A stretch of DNA of 64,000 nucleotides, taken from Semisulcospira habei (taxonomy: Eukaryota > Mollusca > Gastropoda > Semisulcospiridae). Below, piece after piece: positions 36,377 through 46,438 of this stretch. A model generated the notes under the pieces. The model searched no databases, was not told the origin of the DNA, and saw only the letters and a program-made list of their open reading frames with translations. The position numbers and the translations under genes are program-made. Numbering within the stretch: the first letter of the stretch is position 1; each line of letters opens with the position of its first letter. Location of the stretch: the NCBI GenBank assembly GCA_036245525.1, contig BTPG01000003.1, forward strand, positions 206,380,458-206,444,457, given 5' to 3'.

Positions 36377-36579
36377 GCTGCCTGGTGTTCTGTGTGTTGC
36401 GACAGTTAAGAGGCTAACAAGGTTTCGACTGACAAGAGGAATACTCCACGACAAACAGCAGCCACGACGCTTGAACTATTATCTGGTCCAGGCAAACAGT
36501 CAGGCGTGTTCCACATGCAGCATGTGCGTTGAAAGATCCCGGAGTCGCACATCGCCTGAATTGATCAGGTCGTACTCAG

Positions 36580-36672
36580 AATGCAACGGCTATCGGACCC
36601 GACGTCGGCAGCAGTGGGCGGGTGTAGTGCGCGAGCCCACTGCTGCCGACTTCGGGTCCGATAGCCTTTGCA
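36580..36672. repeat. Family F hairpin
   Basis: GGCTATCGGACCCGACGTCG ... CCGACTTCGGGTCCGATAGC, same architecture as 29622-29722. Confidence 0.75.
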
Positions 36673-38002
36673 TAAATGGACATAGGCAATAGCTGGCCCT
36701 GTCCCCCATAACGAGCCATTTAGGGCCGGTCATCAACACTTCCGTGGCGCGGACGTGTAAAGCCAGACTAATCAACAAATCAGCTGAACAGTTATTTAAC
36801 CACATTCTCTGTAAAACGTACACATAATGCATTTCTGTGTTTACCCCTTCACTGCCAAGAAACGCGAACGCCACACACCTGCAAAAGGCACAGATCATCA
36901 CGTGCCCAATAGTTACGGGGACTCCTGATTATCTATGCTGCTTGTGTCCTGTGGACGGGCTGGGCTCTTTAGCGTTGAGTTTCACCAAGATTTCAGAAAC
37001 ACTGTCTGCGATCACTGGCATGTTACGAGATGTACAATATCACAGAAACACCAATAATGTGGACACAAAACCCTCAGTGAAAACAGCAGAAGTAGTCAAT
37101 TATTCACCACTGAATACGGTATTGTATTGTGAACATAAGGTAAATCAGTGTGCATGCATATGGGCAATGTGTGATTGCATGTGAGAGAGTAGTTCAGAAC
37201 ATGTACAAGCAAAGAACCCCGCGGACTGAAATCACTCGAATGTAATAGTCATACTATAGTTTGTGTTTTTGGATGTTTGTTTGGTTTTTACAATGAATTA
37301 TATTTCATTTGACTTCTACTTTAAATACGCGTTTTGAGAACAGTTCAAGTGACAGTTCTACTATTACACCTGTATTGTAGCCCTCTTTTGTGTTTATAAA
37401 GAAGTGTTTTTACAACAATACTGTCAAAGCAAAAACTAAAAAGGTAAATAAATAAATAAAACGTACACCGTTTTCTCTGTGGGTGAGTGGGTGCATGCGT
37501 GCGAGCGTGCGTGTGTTTGTGTGTGCGTGTGTGTGCGTGCGTGCGTGTGTGTGCAGTTGTCCGTGCATGTGGGCATATGATGATTAAACCGTCCTTGCAT
37601 GCATGCATGTGTGTGTACGTGTTTGTGTGTATGTATGTGCGTCTGTGTGTATGTGTGCGCGCGCGGTGAAAATGACAATATTTGTGAATTTTCTGTAACA
37701 TTAAAAACATTAGTTTGCCGTCCAGCACAAGCACTGCAGCATGTTGAAATCAAGATCTGCACTGCCGGATAACATTCGTGAGGCTTTCAGAGCGATGTAC
37801 GTGAAAGCTACAGCATTATGCTCCCCGCGAACAGCTCGACCTGCACACAGAAAATAAAATCCTGTCTACTGAGTTCAACTAGGAAGTTTCTCAATGGATG
37901 ATTAAGCCTGTTCACCGTCATTGATCATAAGAAAATCCCCATACCGCCACACACCGCCAGCTGACCAGCTTGAGGAACACGGATATAAACAGGGCCTGTT
38001 TA

Positions 38003-38260
<258 letters not shown>

Positions 38261-38261
38261 C

Positions 38262-38620
38262 TAAATTGGGTGACTGTCTTTACCATCCTTATGGAAAATG
38301 TGTGTGTGTAAAATTCTGGGTGCCCAAGTCAGACACCCATTTTTTCGGAGGGTTGTTTCTGCATTGTCTTGCGGTAAAGATTCGTAAAAAGTAAAAAAAT
38401 CCGTTTTTCTCATTTTGGCGTTAACACGTGCACTTTTGTGTTTAACAGACACACCTCTAGTGTGTTTGAACTGCTCCCAGCAGTGTGTGTGGGTGTGCAC
38501 AATTGAAACCCCTAGAATGGGCGTGTTTGTGTGACATCACCCTTCTCAGCTATAAATAACTTAATAGCTGATATGGGTCAAGACTGCGTCGGTGAGCCGA
38601 AGTGAACCGAAGAGATACGA
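38262..38620 (+). repeat. Repeat with TATA-like motif (partner 61430-61700)
   Basis: Both copies follow a (GT)n tract and share CCTTATGGAAAAT, GTCAG(A/G)CACCCATTTTTT, GGGTTGTTTCTG, TGTGACATCACC and AGCTATAAATAA. The TATA-like box with upstream CATCACC suggests a retroelement promoter (LTR or 5' end); unproven. Confidence 0.6.
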
Positions 38621-38629
38621 ACGGAAGGG

Positions 38630-38705
38630 TGTGTGTGTGTGGGGGGTGGGGGGGTGGGGGGGGGGTGGGGGTGGTGTGGTGGTGGTGGTGGGGGGGGGTG
38701 GTGGT
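38630..38705. repeat. G-rich low complexity
   Basis: GGGGTGGGG runs with GTGGTGGTG; G-quadruplex-capable. Confidence 0.9.
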
Positions 38706-40365
38706 ATTTTAGTTGTTTGAGGGGGTAAATCCTCACTATATTGTTTATGTTGCTTCAAAATGAGGTTTGTTATTTGAATGATTGGTTGTTTTGTAAAAAA
38801 AAAAAATTGCTTCCGGGGTGATGTGCAAGGAGGTCATGTCTAGTGACAAACTTGAGAGCCATGTATTCGTTGGATGATGATGATGATGATGTCCACTTGT
38901 AATGCGCATCCACTCCATGCTAGCAGCATGCTCAGTTCGCAAAAATAAATAAATAAATAAAAACAACACACGCAACGTCTGGTTTTTAAGTGACTTAGCC
39001 TAATATTCGTGCGCCGGTTGCAATGAAGTGAAGGGATTGTGTGAGTGCGCAGTGTGAGAGAGGACGTATAGACTTTGGGTGAGGCTACTGTTGTCTTGTG
39101 TCCTGCCCGACCTTTTGGTTCAACCTGTGGGTTTGTTGGTGTTATGCTTTCGTTTTGACTGCAACTCCTGTCAGATTGTATGCACAAATTGATGGAATGC
39201 AAATGACGTCACACACAGTCAGTGTCGTTAGGTGCGTCGTCTGCTGCAATCGGTCGTTTAGTGCAGTATGAAGAGTGCAGGCTTGGATGGACCATTTTCC
39301 GATGTAATGCTAGGTTAGAGAAAAAAAAACCAACTAATGTTGCCAAAGGGTGTAATAGTAAAGTATTGTTTGTGTGAATGCTGCCCGTTTGAGGGAAGGA
39401 CTGGAAAGTCGAGTGCTGAGCGAAGAGAGAAGGCGACAATGGGAAAAATATCCAGCACTATTACGTTGGAATAGATGCATAACAGTTACGACACGCCTGT
39501 AAATAATAACACTTTTAACATTAACAAAGGTTGAGTTAAAAGAGGTTTTAAAACAGTTTTAATAAAAACTGTTGCCCGACACGCTTCTAAAAACAACAGT
39601 TTCTTAGTTTTAGCGCCGCGATTGCTTCTCAGTCTTAGCTGTCCTATAGTGTGGAATGTGGGACTTGGCCAACTGGATCCATCTGTTGCACTCCAAATGT
39701 GTCTTTGTGAGTGGTTTGACGTGCAACTCGGTGCGCGCCTCTGAAATGACCTTTTGATTCCACTGATAATGAAAAGCTTCCATTCATAAGAGAGCATTCA
39801 ATAGCTCTATAAAACCAAAAGTGATGACCCTCCCCCTCCCCCTCACCCCAACCTTCACCCCCACCCCCACCCCTCTCCCCCCATCACAACCCCACCCAAA
39901 CAATCATAATAAAATCAACCAGAGGTATGTTTAGTGAGGTATTTGTTCACTGTGTGTTGTGTCATTGTGCTTGACATTTTTAATGCAGAAAAACAAGAAG
40001 GAATACACATTAAGTTGAAAAATGAATGACAAAAATCAAATGAATGTGGAAAAGAAACATCAAATATTCCGTGAACTTTACCTTATTACAGACACCTAAT
40101 TGCTAAAATGAACGATTTAAAGAGGACACCCATTTTCGCTGTAAAGCCAGTTTTTGTGTGAGAGGCACCCACTTTATTGGTAGAAACCCATTTTTTCTCC
40201 ATCCAGTGGCTCTGTTTCTAGAAAATGTCTGTTTTATTTTAAGTTGTAGAGCTTAGTTATAAGGTGAGTTCTAAACATTCACATCAACTCCAGAGCCCTA
40301 GAATAAATAGAAATATGGGAACCCATTTTCACATAAAATGGTAGGTAATCCACTCTGAGGGTTTT
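38706..40365. other. No gene recognised
   Basis: Contains a GATGATGAT patch (38874-38891), an AAATAAAT patch (38943-38962) and a C-rich stretch (39828-39897). Reading frames here are short and unlike known proteins. Confidence 0.5.
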
Positions 40366-40370
40366 GTGTC

Positions 40371-40371
<1 letters not shown>

Positions 40372-40441
<70 letters not shown>
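40372..40441. repeat. (GT)n microsatellite
   Basis: About 35 uninterrupted GT units. Confidence 0.95.
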
Positions 40442-40442
<1 letters not shown>

Positions 40443-40802
40443 ATTTGTGTTTGTTTGCGTGCGTGTGTGTATTTATGATGCCGACCTTGTTTATAAGTGC
40501 TGGCGTGACGCCTGGCTTTCATGCCTGATCTTTTGCAAACACATACGCATTTAATAACTCAAAAAGTTTTTTTTTAATAATATTCTCCAACTACACAATT
40601 TGTGCAAGTGTAACGGGTCGTAGTTTGAACTAGGAACGTCCTGCCTATTGAATTATACCGGCAAGTTGCTGAATGTTTACCCGTAGACGAACACGAGGTG
40701 AACGCTATGCAATTTGATATATTAAATGCACTTAATTCCGCAAACATAAAAGATAGTTCTGCTTGAAAGTCTGTTGACATACCGCCTGCTCTACATACTC
40801 GC

Positions 40803-40883
40803 TTAACTCATTCGAGACGTGCCGCCTCCGGATACGCGGCTTAAAGCCGCGTATCCGGAGGCGGCACGTCTCGAATGAGTTAA
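40803..40883. repeat. Family D MITE: 81-bp perfect palindrome with TTAA ends
   Basis: 40-base arms (starting TTAACTCATTCGAGACGTG) that are exact complements around a single A. A half copy (GCGGCACGTCTCAAATGAG then TTAA) lies at 40946-40977. Confidence 0.9.
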
Positions 40884-41271
40884 GCGGGACTGCGATATGC
40901 ACTGTTGTGTATACGAGTAAAACGCACTCACTGCACTCAGGCGTGTATCCGTATGCGGCACGTCTCAAATGAGTTAACGCATTTTTCTTTGCCACTACAA
41001 ATTTGATTTCAACGATGTGGTTCCTAACGTACACATACTTAGGCCGCTAGAGTTTCAATACACTCTGGTTAGTTCAGAATTTAACGTCCACGTCACCGAA
41101 GTGATAATGGACGGCCCTGACGAGCGGGTTATGAGGGACAGGGAAATCTACTGCCTAAGGAGTACGACCTAAATACTGATCAATTCAGGCGCACTCCAAC
41201 TGTGCCACTTTGATTTACCAGGACCTTTCAACAGACATGCTAGAGAACAACCCGGTCTTTTTTTCCCTGCA

Positions 41272-41392
41272 TTGCGAGTCCAGCTACCGGGGTCGGAACG
41301 GGGACTCGAACCCACGACCCGGCGATTCCCGTCGCTCTCTTGCTCCGACGCTTAACCGCCTGAGCTATTTCGAACTCTTTTTAATACACCTT
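41272..41392 (-). repeat. tRNA-derived sequence (SINE head)
   Basis: On the minus strand TAGCTCAGGCGGTTAAGCG (A-box-like) and GGGTTCGAGTCCCCG (B box), about 45 bases apart, inside a region without a full cloverleaf. Confidence 0.5.
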
Positions 41393-41518
41393 TGCAACGC
41401 TAGTCAGGCGCTGTGACACTAATCGATATCGAAATACTCTTTCACACGCTGACGAGAATCCCCGGCTGCAAGACTGTTCTTACGGTCACTACCACTAATA
41501 GCGAGGCTGCGTTTCAAA

Positions 41519-41647
41519 CGAACAACTCCCGACAACGAACGACTCCCGACAACGAACGACTTCCGACAACAAACGACTCCCGACAACGAACGACTCCCGA
41601 CAACGAACGACTCCCGACAACGAACGACTCCCGACAACGAACGAAAG
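41519..41647. repeat. 17-bp tandem repeat
   Basis: About seven units of CGACAACGAACGACTCC with few changes. Confidence 0.93.
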
Positions 41648-41691
41648 CGAAATCACTGCGCATAACCAGCGTCCGCTGTCAGCACAGACAA

Positions 41692-41758
41692 CACTCCAAG
41701 CATCTCCAAGAGGCATATATCTTCATGCGCCCAAATCTATGTCTCTTGGAGATGCTTG
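41692..41758. repeat. Family A-like hairpin
   Basis: CTCCAAGCATCTCCAAGAGG and CTCTTGGAGATGCTTGGAG arms, closely related to the pair at 24.7/25.1 kb. Confidence 0.75.
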
Positions 41759-41917
41759 GAGCGATGTTTATGCTCGTAAAAGAAGCTGTTTATCAGCCGT
41801 GATTTCTCTCTCGTTTGTTGTCGATAGTCGTTGCTTGCAAACGAAACCTCACTAACATTAGCATCCTACGACCCTGGGTTTTGCTATCTTGTTGCGTTCA
41901 AATATTTGCACACAAAC

Positions 41918-42082
41918 TGACCCCTTGACTGCCAACGGTCGGAAAACAAACACTGTCATACAGACCCATTGCCGAGAACCCCGTCTGTAGGAGGCGAACG
42001 GATATGAGTAAAGCGAACAAGAGGCATTCTATTCTCATTAGCCCCCGCGGGCTCACGCGAATTTACACCTCTTGCACTTGGG
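41918..42082. repeat. Family A MITE (decayed)
   Basis: ACCCCTTGACTGCC left terminus and AAGAGGCATT...ACACCTCTTGC stem. Confidence 0.6.
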
Positions 42083-42356
42083 TTGTGTTAGGGCAATAAC
42101 AAAATTGTCACTACAGATTCAAAGGTATTTTTTTAGTCTTATCCGTTGCAGAGCTAGTTCTACGTGACACACTAATCATAACACGAAAGACCATTTTACC
42201 AAATGTTTATCGAGCATATTTGTGCGGCAGCATGAACTTGTGGTTTTATTCCCGTTCGAAACATTCCACGGAGCCGCTGAAATGTTATTCATGTATCTCC
42301 TTGTAATAATGATTTGTATGGCGGCCTGTAGTGTTGCGGTGTATGCGCATTTTATT

Positions 42357-42525
42357 TAACCCCATTCACTGTTAGTAGCTACGAGTTGCGAGTTTGAAAC
42401 GATTGTGAATTTAAAAACTACTCCAATGACTCCATTTGTCCAGTGAGCATAGATACAACAAAGGCAAGCAAAAGGCATAGAACCTCATGAGCCCCCGCAG
42501 CCGGTGTGACGGGGGTTATCGTTCA
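42357..42525. repeat. Family A MITE (truncated at the duplication boundary)
   Basis: TTAACCCCATTCACTG left end and CAAAAGGCATAGAACCTCAT arm. The right half is missing where the duplicated promoter segment begins. Confidence 0.65.
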
Positions 42526-42661
42526 TATACTTGCATGCATTAATTAATAGTGCAAAATAATCGTTAGTATGATGGAATGTGCGTGCTCTCATTCTGACGT
42601 AGGAAATATGTACAACTGATGTAAACGTACGCCAACATTCTATGTGAATAAGACCGATGTT

Positions 42662-42734
42662 TTAACCCTTTGCCTGTCCGCAGTCCTACATGAATCGCCT
42701 CGACAAAAAGTACTGCGGGCAGGCAAAGTGTTAA
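42662..42734. repeat. Family B MITE, duplicated copy
   Basis: Same 73-bp TTAA-flanked palindrome as 2834-2906. It therefore inserted before the segment was duplicated. Confidence 0.75.
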
Positions 42735-42917
42735 AGGTTGAACTTCCTGAATAAAGCAGGTACTATGTGCGACCCTGTGACATAAAACTAGTGTTTGTGG
42801 TGGTATTTACCTTCCTGTGTGTGTGATACATACTGCTGTTCACATCGAGGATTACAGGTTGTACAGAAAGACTTGGCTTGTCCCCGAGGTATTGGTAACA
42901 ACGACAGAAGTTTCACG

Positions 42918-42987
42918 ATGTTACGTGTCGCTCTCTCCCTGTATTTGCTCTGCTGTTTTCTGAGAAGTTTCTGCGACGATCGCTTCG
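42918..42987 (+). CDS. Duplicated signal-peptide exon, paralogue of receptor 1 exon 1
   Basis: Same 70-base length, same ATG context and same phase-1 GTGAG donor as 3101-3170. It reads MLRVALSLYLLCCFLRSFCDDRF. Five of 70 bases differ and most change the residue, while hydrophobicity is kept, so it may be functional. The following intron enters a (GT)n tract and the 500-N gap. No lectin or EGF exon follows on the + strand after the gap. It is either the start of a third receptor hidden in the gap or an orphan exon. Confidence 0.7.
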
Positions 42988-43052
42988 GTGAGTTTTGAAG
43001 TTTTTGCTTTCTCTATCTTGATTCATGAAAGTGTACACCTCTGTGCGTGTGT

Positions 43053-43111
<59 letters not shown>

Positions 43112-43143
43112 TGTGTGTATGTGTGCGTGCGTACGTGCGTGTG

Positions 43144-43643
43144 NNNNNNNNNNNNNNNNNNNNNNNNNNNNNNNNNNNNNNNNNNNNNNNNNNNNNNNNN
43201 NNNNNNNNNNNNNNNNNNNNNNNNNNNNNNNNNNNNNNNNNNNNNNNNNNNNNNNNNNNNNNNNNNNNNNNNNNNNNNNNNNNNNNNNNNNNNNNNNNNN
43301 NNNNNNNNNNNNNNNNNNNNNNNNNNNNNNNNNNNNNNNNNNNNNNNNNNNNNNNNNNNNNNNNNNNNNNNNNNNNNNNNNNNNNNNNNNNNNNNNNNNN
43401 NNNNNNNNNNNNNNNNNNNNNNNNNNNNNNNNNNNNNNNNNNNNNNNNNNNNNNNNNNNNNNNNNNNNNNNNNNNNNNNNNNNNNNNNNNNNNNNNNNNN
43501 NNNNNNNNNNNNNNNNNNNNNNNNNNNNNNNNNNNNNNNNNNNNNNNNNNNNNNNNNNNNNNNNNNNNNNNNNNNNNNNNNNNNNNNNNNNNNNNNNNNN
43601 NNNNNNNNNNNNNNNNNNNNNNNNNNNNNNNNNNNNNNNNNNN
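43144..43643. other. Assembly gap of 500 N
   Basis: Exactly 500 undetermined bases, a conventional size for an unknown gap. It interrupts receptor 2 inside its P-loop exon and begins in the microsatellite after the duplicated signal-peptide exon, so its real length may be much larger. Confidence 0.95.
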
Positions 43644-43661
43644 GTCCGCCCCACACCAGCA
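43644..43661 (-). CDS. Receptor 2: start of P-loop exon, cut by assembly gap
   Basis: After TTTTTTAG, 18 bases remain before the Ns. In the phase dictated by the previous exon they read (S)AGVGRT, completing HC-S-AGVGRT, the PTP active-site signature HCxxGxxR. The P-loop Arg is present. The rest of the domain (Q-loop and any second PTP domain) is unsequenced here. Confidence 0.85.
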
Positions 43662-46380
43662 CTAAAAAAGTCAAAAGAACGTTGGTATATAGTCTGTGGT
43701 TTTAGAAATAACCCTTCTTTATGTGTGCTTGTTTGCTGTTTTGGACGGTGAAACTATGTAGACCTGCGCAGTTTTCGTGACACATCTGTCTGGCCGCAAG
43801 TGCACAAAGCTGTTCTGTTTCGCGTGAGTGATCACTATGACTTCGTGTGTTCAAACGAAACATCTAGAAAATAAAATCCAACGTCAGAAAGGAACACGCT
43901 TGAAAAGGAGGCTTACAACAAATGTGTGTTGTAATTGCCCTTTTAAGCGCGTTTTTAACTTTGCTTTTAACAAGCCTGTCAGTCACTTGTTTGGTTCAGA
44001 ATAAACGGAACGACTGTTTTTTATTCGGAGAAAATGCCTCATTATGTGCCACACAAATTCTGCTGGCTCTAGACCTATTGTAGAGTTAGTAACCAAGAAA
44101 CAAATATTTTTTTGTAATTTTGCTGTAATTGCTGGCATACGAGTCATAACCACTGTTTAAATTTCCTCACCTGCAATGTATGAGTAGTGGTGCTGGTGAC
44201 CGCTGGTTGTGGTGACTGGTGACCACTGTTTAAATTTCCTCACCTGCAATGTATGAGTAGTGGTGCTGGTGACCGCTGGTTGTGGTGACTGGTGACCACT
44301 GTTTAAATTTCCTCACCTGCAATGTATGAGTAGTGGTGCTGGTGACCGCTGGTTGTGGTGACTGGTGACCACTGTTTAAATTTCCTCACCTGCAATGTAT
44401 GAGTAGTGGTGCTGGTGACTGCTGGTTGTGGTGACTGGTGACCACTGTCCGCCAGAAGTCCACCAGGGCCGTGGCTGTAGGCACGTGATGATCTGGCCAC
44501 GTCACGAAATGGTACTGGGTCACGTGACGACTTGAATGACTCTGGACAATAAACATATTCATTTAATGTTTCACCTCAAGCAAAATGAAGTTGTGATTCT
44601 TTTTTCGAAGCATGTTTTGTGAAGCAGTGTAAAATACTCTTTTAAAGACAGGAAGCCAAAGCGATGACTAAGTATAACTAATTTTCGGGTTGTCTTGTTT
44701 CCTTGGAACTTCACACTAAAAATAATGTTTTCAATACCCGCATAACATTTCCACACAAAAATAAACCACTTGACGACCCTTTGACGACTGTTCCTCTGTT
44801 GTTAACTGCCACACATTCAGCACTGTAGCCGAAATTAAAAACTTTCAAAATGTCCCAGTAGCAAAGTCCATCGGGCCGAAGTGGGCCCCAGTGGGCCCGC
44901 GCACGACTATGGATTACACTAACACGACTGTGAGCGGCCCCAATGCAGCCGACATCGGCCCGACAGCATTTTGTCTAGTGGGTCGGGAGCTGTAATCTAA
45001 AGACTATATTACAGTTTAGGAGACGGATAATGCATGACAGTTTAAGGGTGGTGTTAGAACAGCGGCGCCTCGAGGGTCTAAGCTAGTTTGGTATTACACT
45101 TGAACTATCACAGGTCAGACACATCTGGACGAGTATCAGCGCTGCATGGGTTAACTCATTCTACCCAGACACACCACAGCCAGATATGGATCGGCCATGC
45201 TAGTTCAAGGGTGATGCCAGAACAGCTTGGCGCCTATGGGCGCCAAGCTATTCTGGCATCACCCTTGAACTATCATGGTCGATCTGTGTCCTGTACTGCA
45301 AAGCAGTCTTCAGAGGACAATGGCAACATTTGGGGATTTCGTTGTTGGGGTAGAATGAGTTAAATCACTAAACGATTGCTTTCTCCAACTGCCGGTATCA
45401 AACTTACCCCACTTCCTTTGACCTCAAACGTCCTGATGGCGTAATTCGCCCTGTGTTTCACGTTTAGTCCAGTGACGCCAACAGAACCGTATTGGCGTCG
45501 ATTCCCCTTTGATGGCCAGTATTCGACACACTTGTTCTGAAACACATTTGCAGTAAACAATAAAACATGCACTAGAATAGTGTTAATTCGCAATAACCCC
45601 TTCCTGCCTGGGGACGCTGATAGTCTTTCTGAAATCTTTCACAGTTCAAAACAAAATAACTCAACCCGTCCAAGAAATATGAAGACACCTGCTTGGGGCG
45701 GCTGGTAGTCTTTCTGAGATCTTTCTCAGTTCAAAACAAAAGAATTCAACCTGTCCAAGAAATATGAAGACTCCTGCCTAGGGAGGCCGGCAGTCTTTTG
45801 AGATCTTTCTCAGTTCAAAACAAAAGAACTCAACCCGTCCAAGAAATATGAAGACAGTGTTTTCAGCAAGAGGCATAGATCTTCATGAGCACCTGCAACT
45901 GCCAGGGCTAATGAGGATCCATACCTCCGGCAGTTTCAAGATGTTTACTTATATTTTCTCTGTAGTTAAGGAGTCAACAGTAGAGGCGACTTCACGCACA
46001 TGGGGTTAATACTAAATTGTACAATACTTCTCAAACAGTTTTATAGACAGAATACGTAAAAAAAAAAAGTGAAATCACTCAACGCCTTACTTTCTCTCCC
46101 TCTGTCAAGTTGGTCAGCATGATAATGTGGGTTGTCCTTTCCTGCCACACCATTTGCCAAAAATCTGCAATGCTGTCCTTCTTCGGACCTGTTGAAAAAT
46201 CAGACCTGTAGAGTTAACTGTGGCTATAAAATAATAAGAAAAACAGAAAAACAGTTTTATTAAGGGCAAAACCAGTCAACTGTGTGTTTGTTTGTGCGCG
46301 TGTATTTGTTTGTGTGTGTGTGTGTGTGTGTTTGTTTCTGTGCGTTTGTTTGTGTATGTGTTTGTTTGTGTGTGTGTGTT

Positions 46381-46438
<58 letters not shown>

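Larger units (their letters stand above)
36110..38000 (+). repeat. Segmental duplication copy 2
   Basis: Partner of 27880-28005 plus 29430-31400, lacking the 31-bp minisatellite and with a shorter GT block. Confidence 0.8.
42526..43143 (+). repeat. Duplicated upstream region and exon 1 (copy 2)
   Basis: Partner of 2686-3222. Contains MITE 42662-42734, exon 42918-42987 and a (GT)n tract from about 43041 up to the gap. Confidence 0.75.

Noticed and set aside
39486..39797. 103-residue minus-strand frame
   Set aside because: No recognisable motif, no splice-site context and AT-rich composition; treated as chance.
44303..44500. 65-residue minus-strand frame with its own ATG
   Set aside because: Wrong frame of the WPD/His-Cys exon and its repeat; the true frame is fixed by the PTP motifs and phases.
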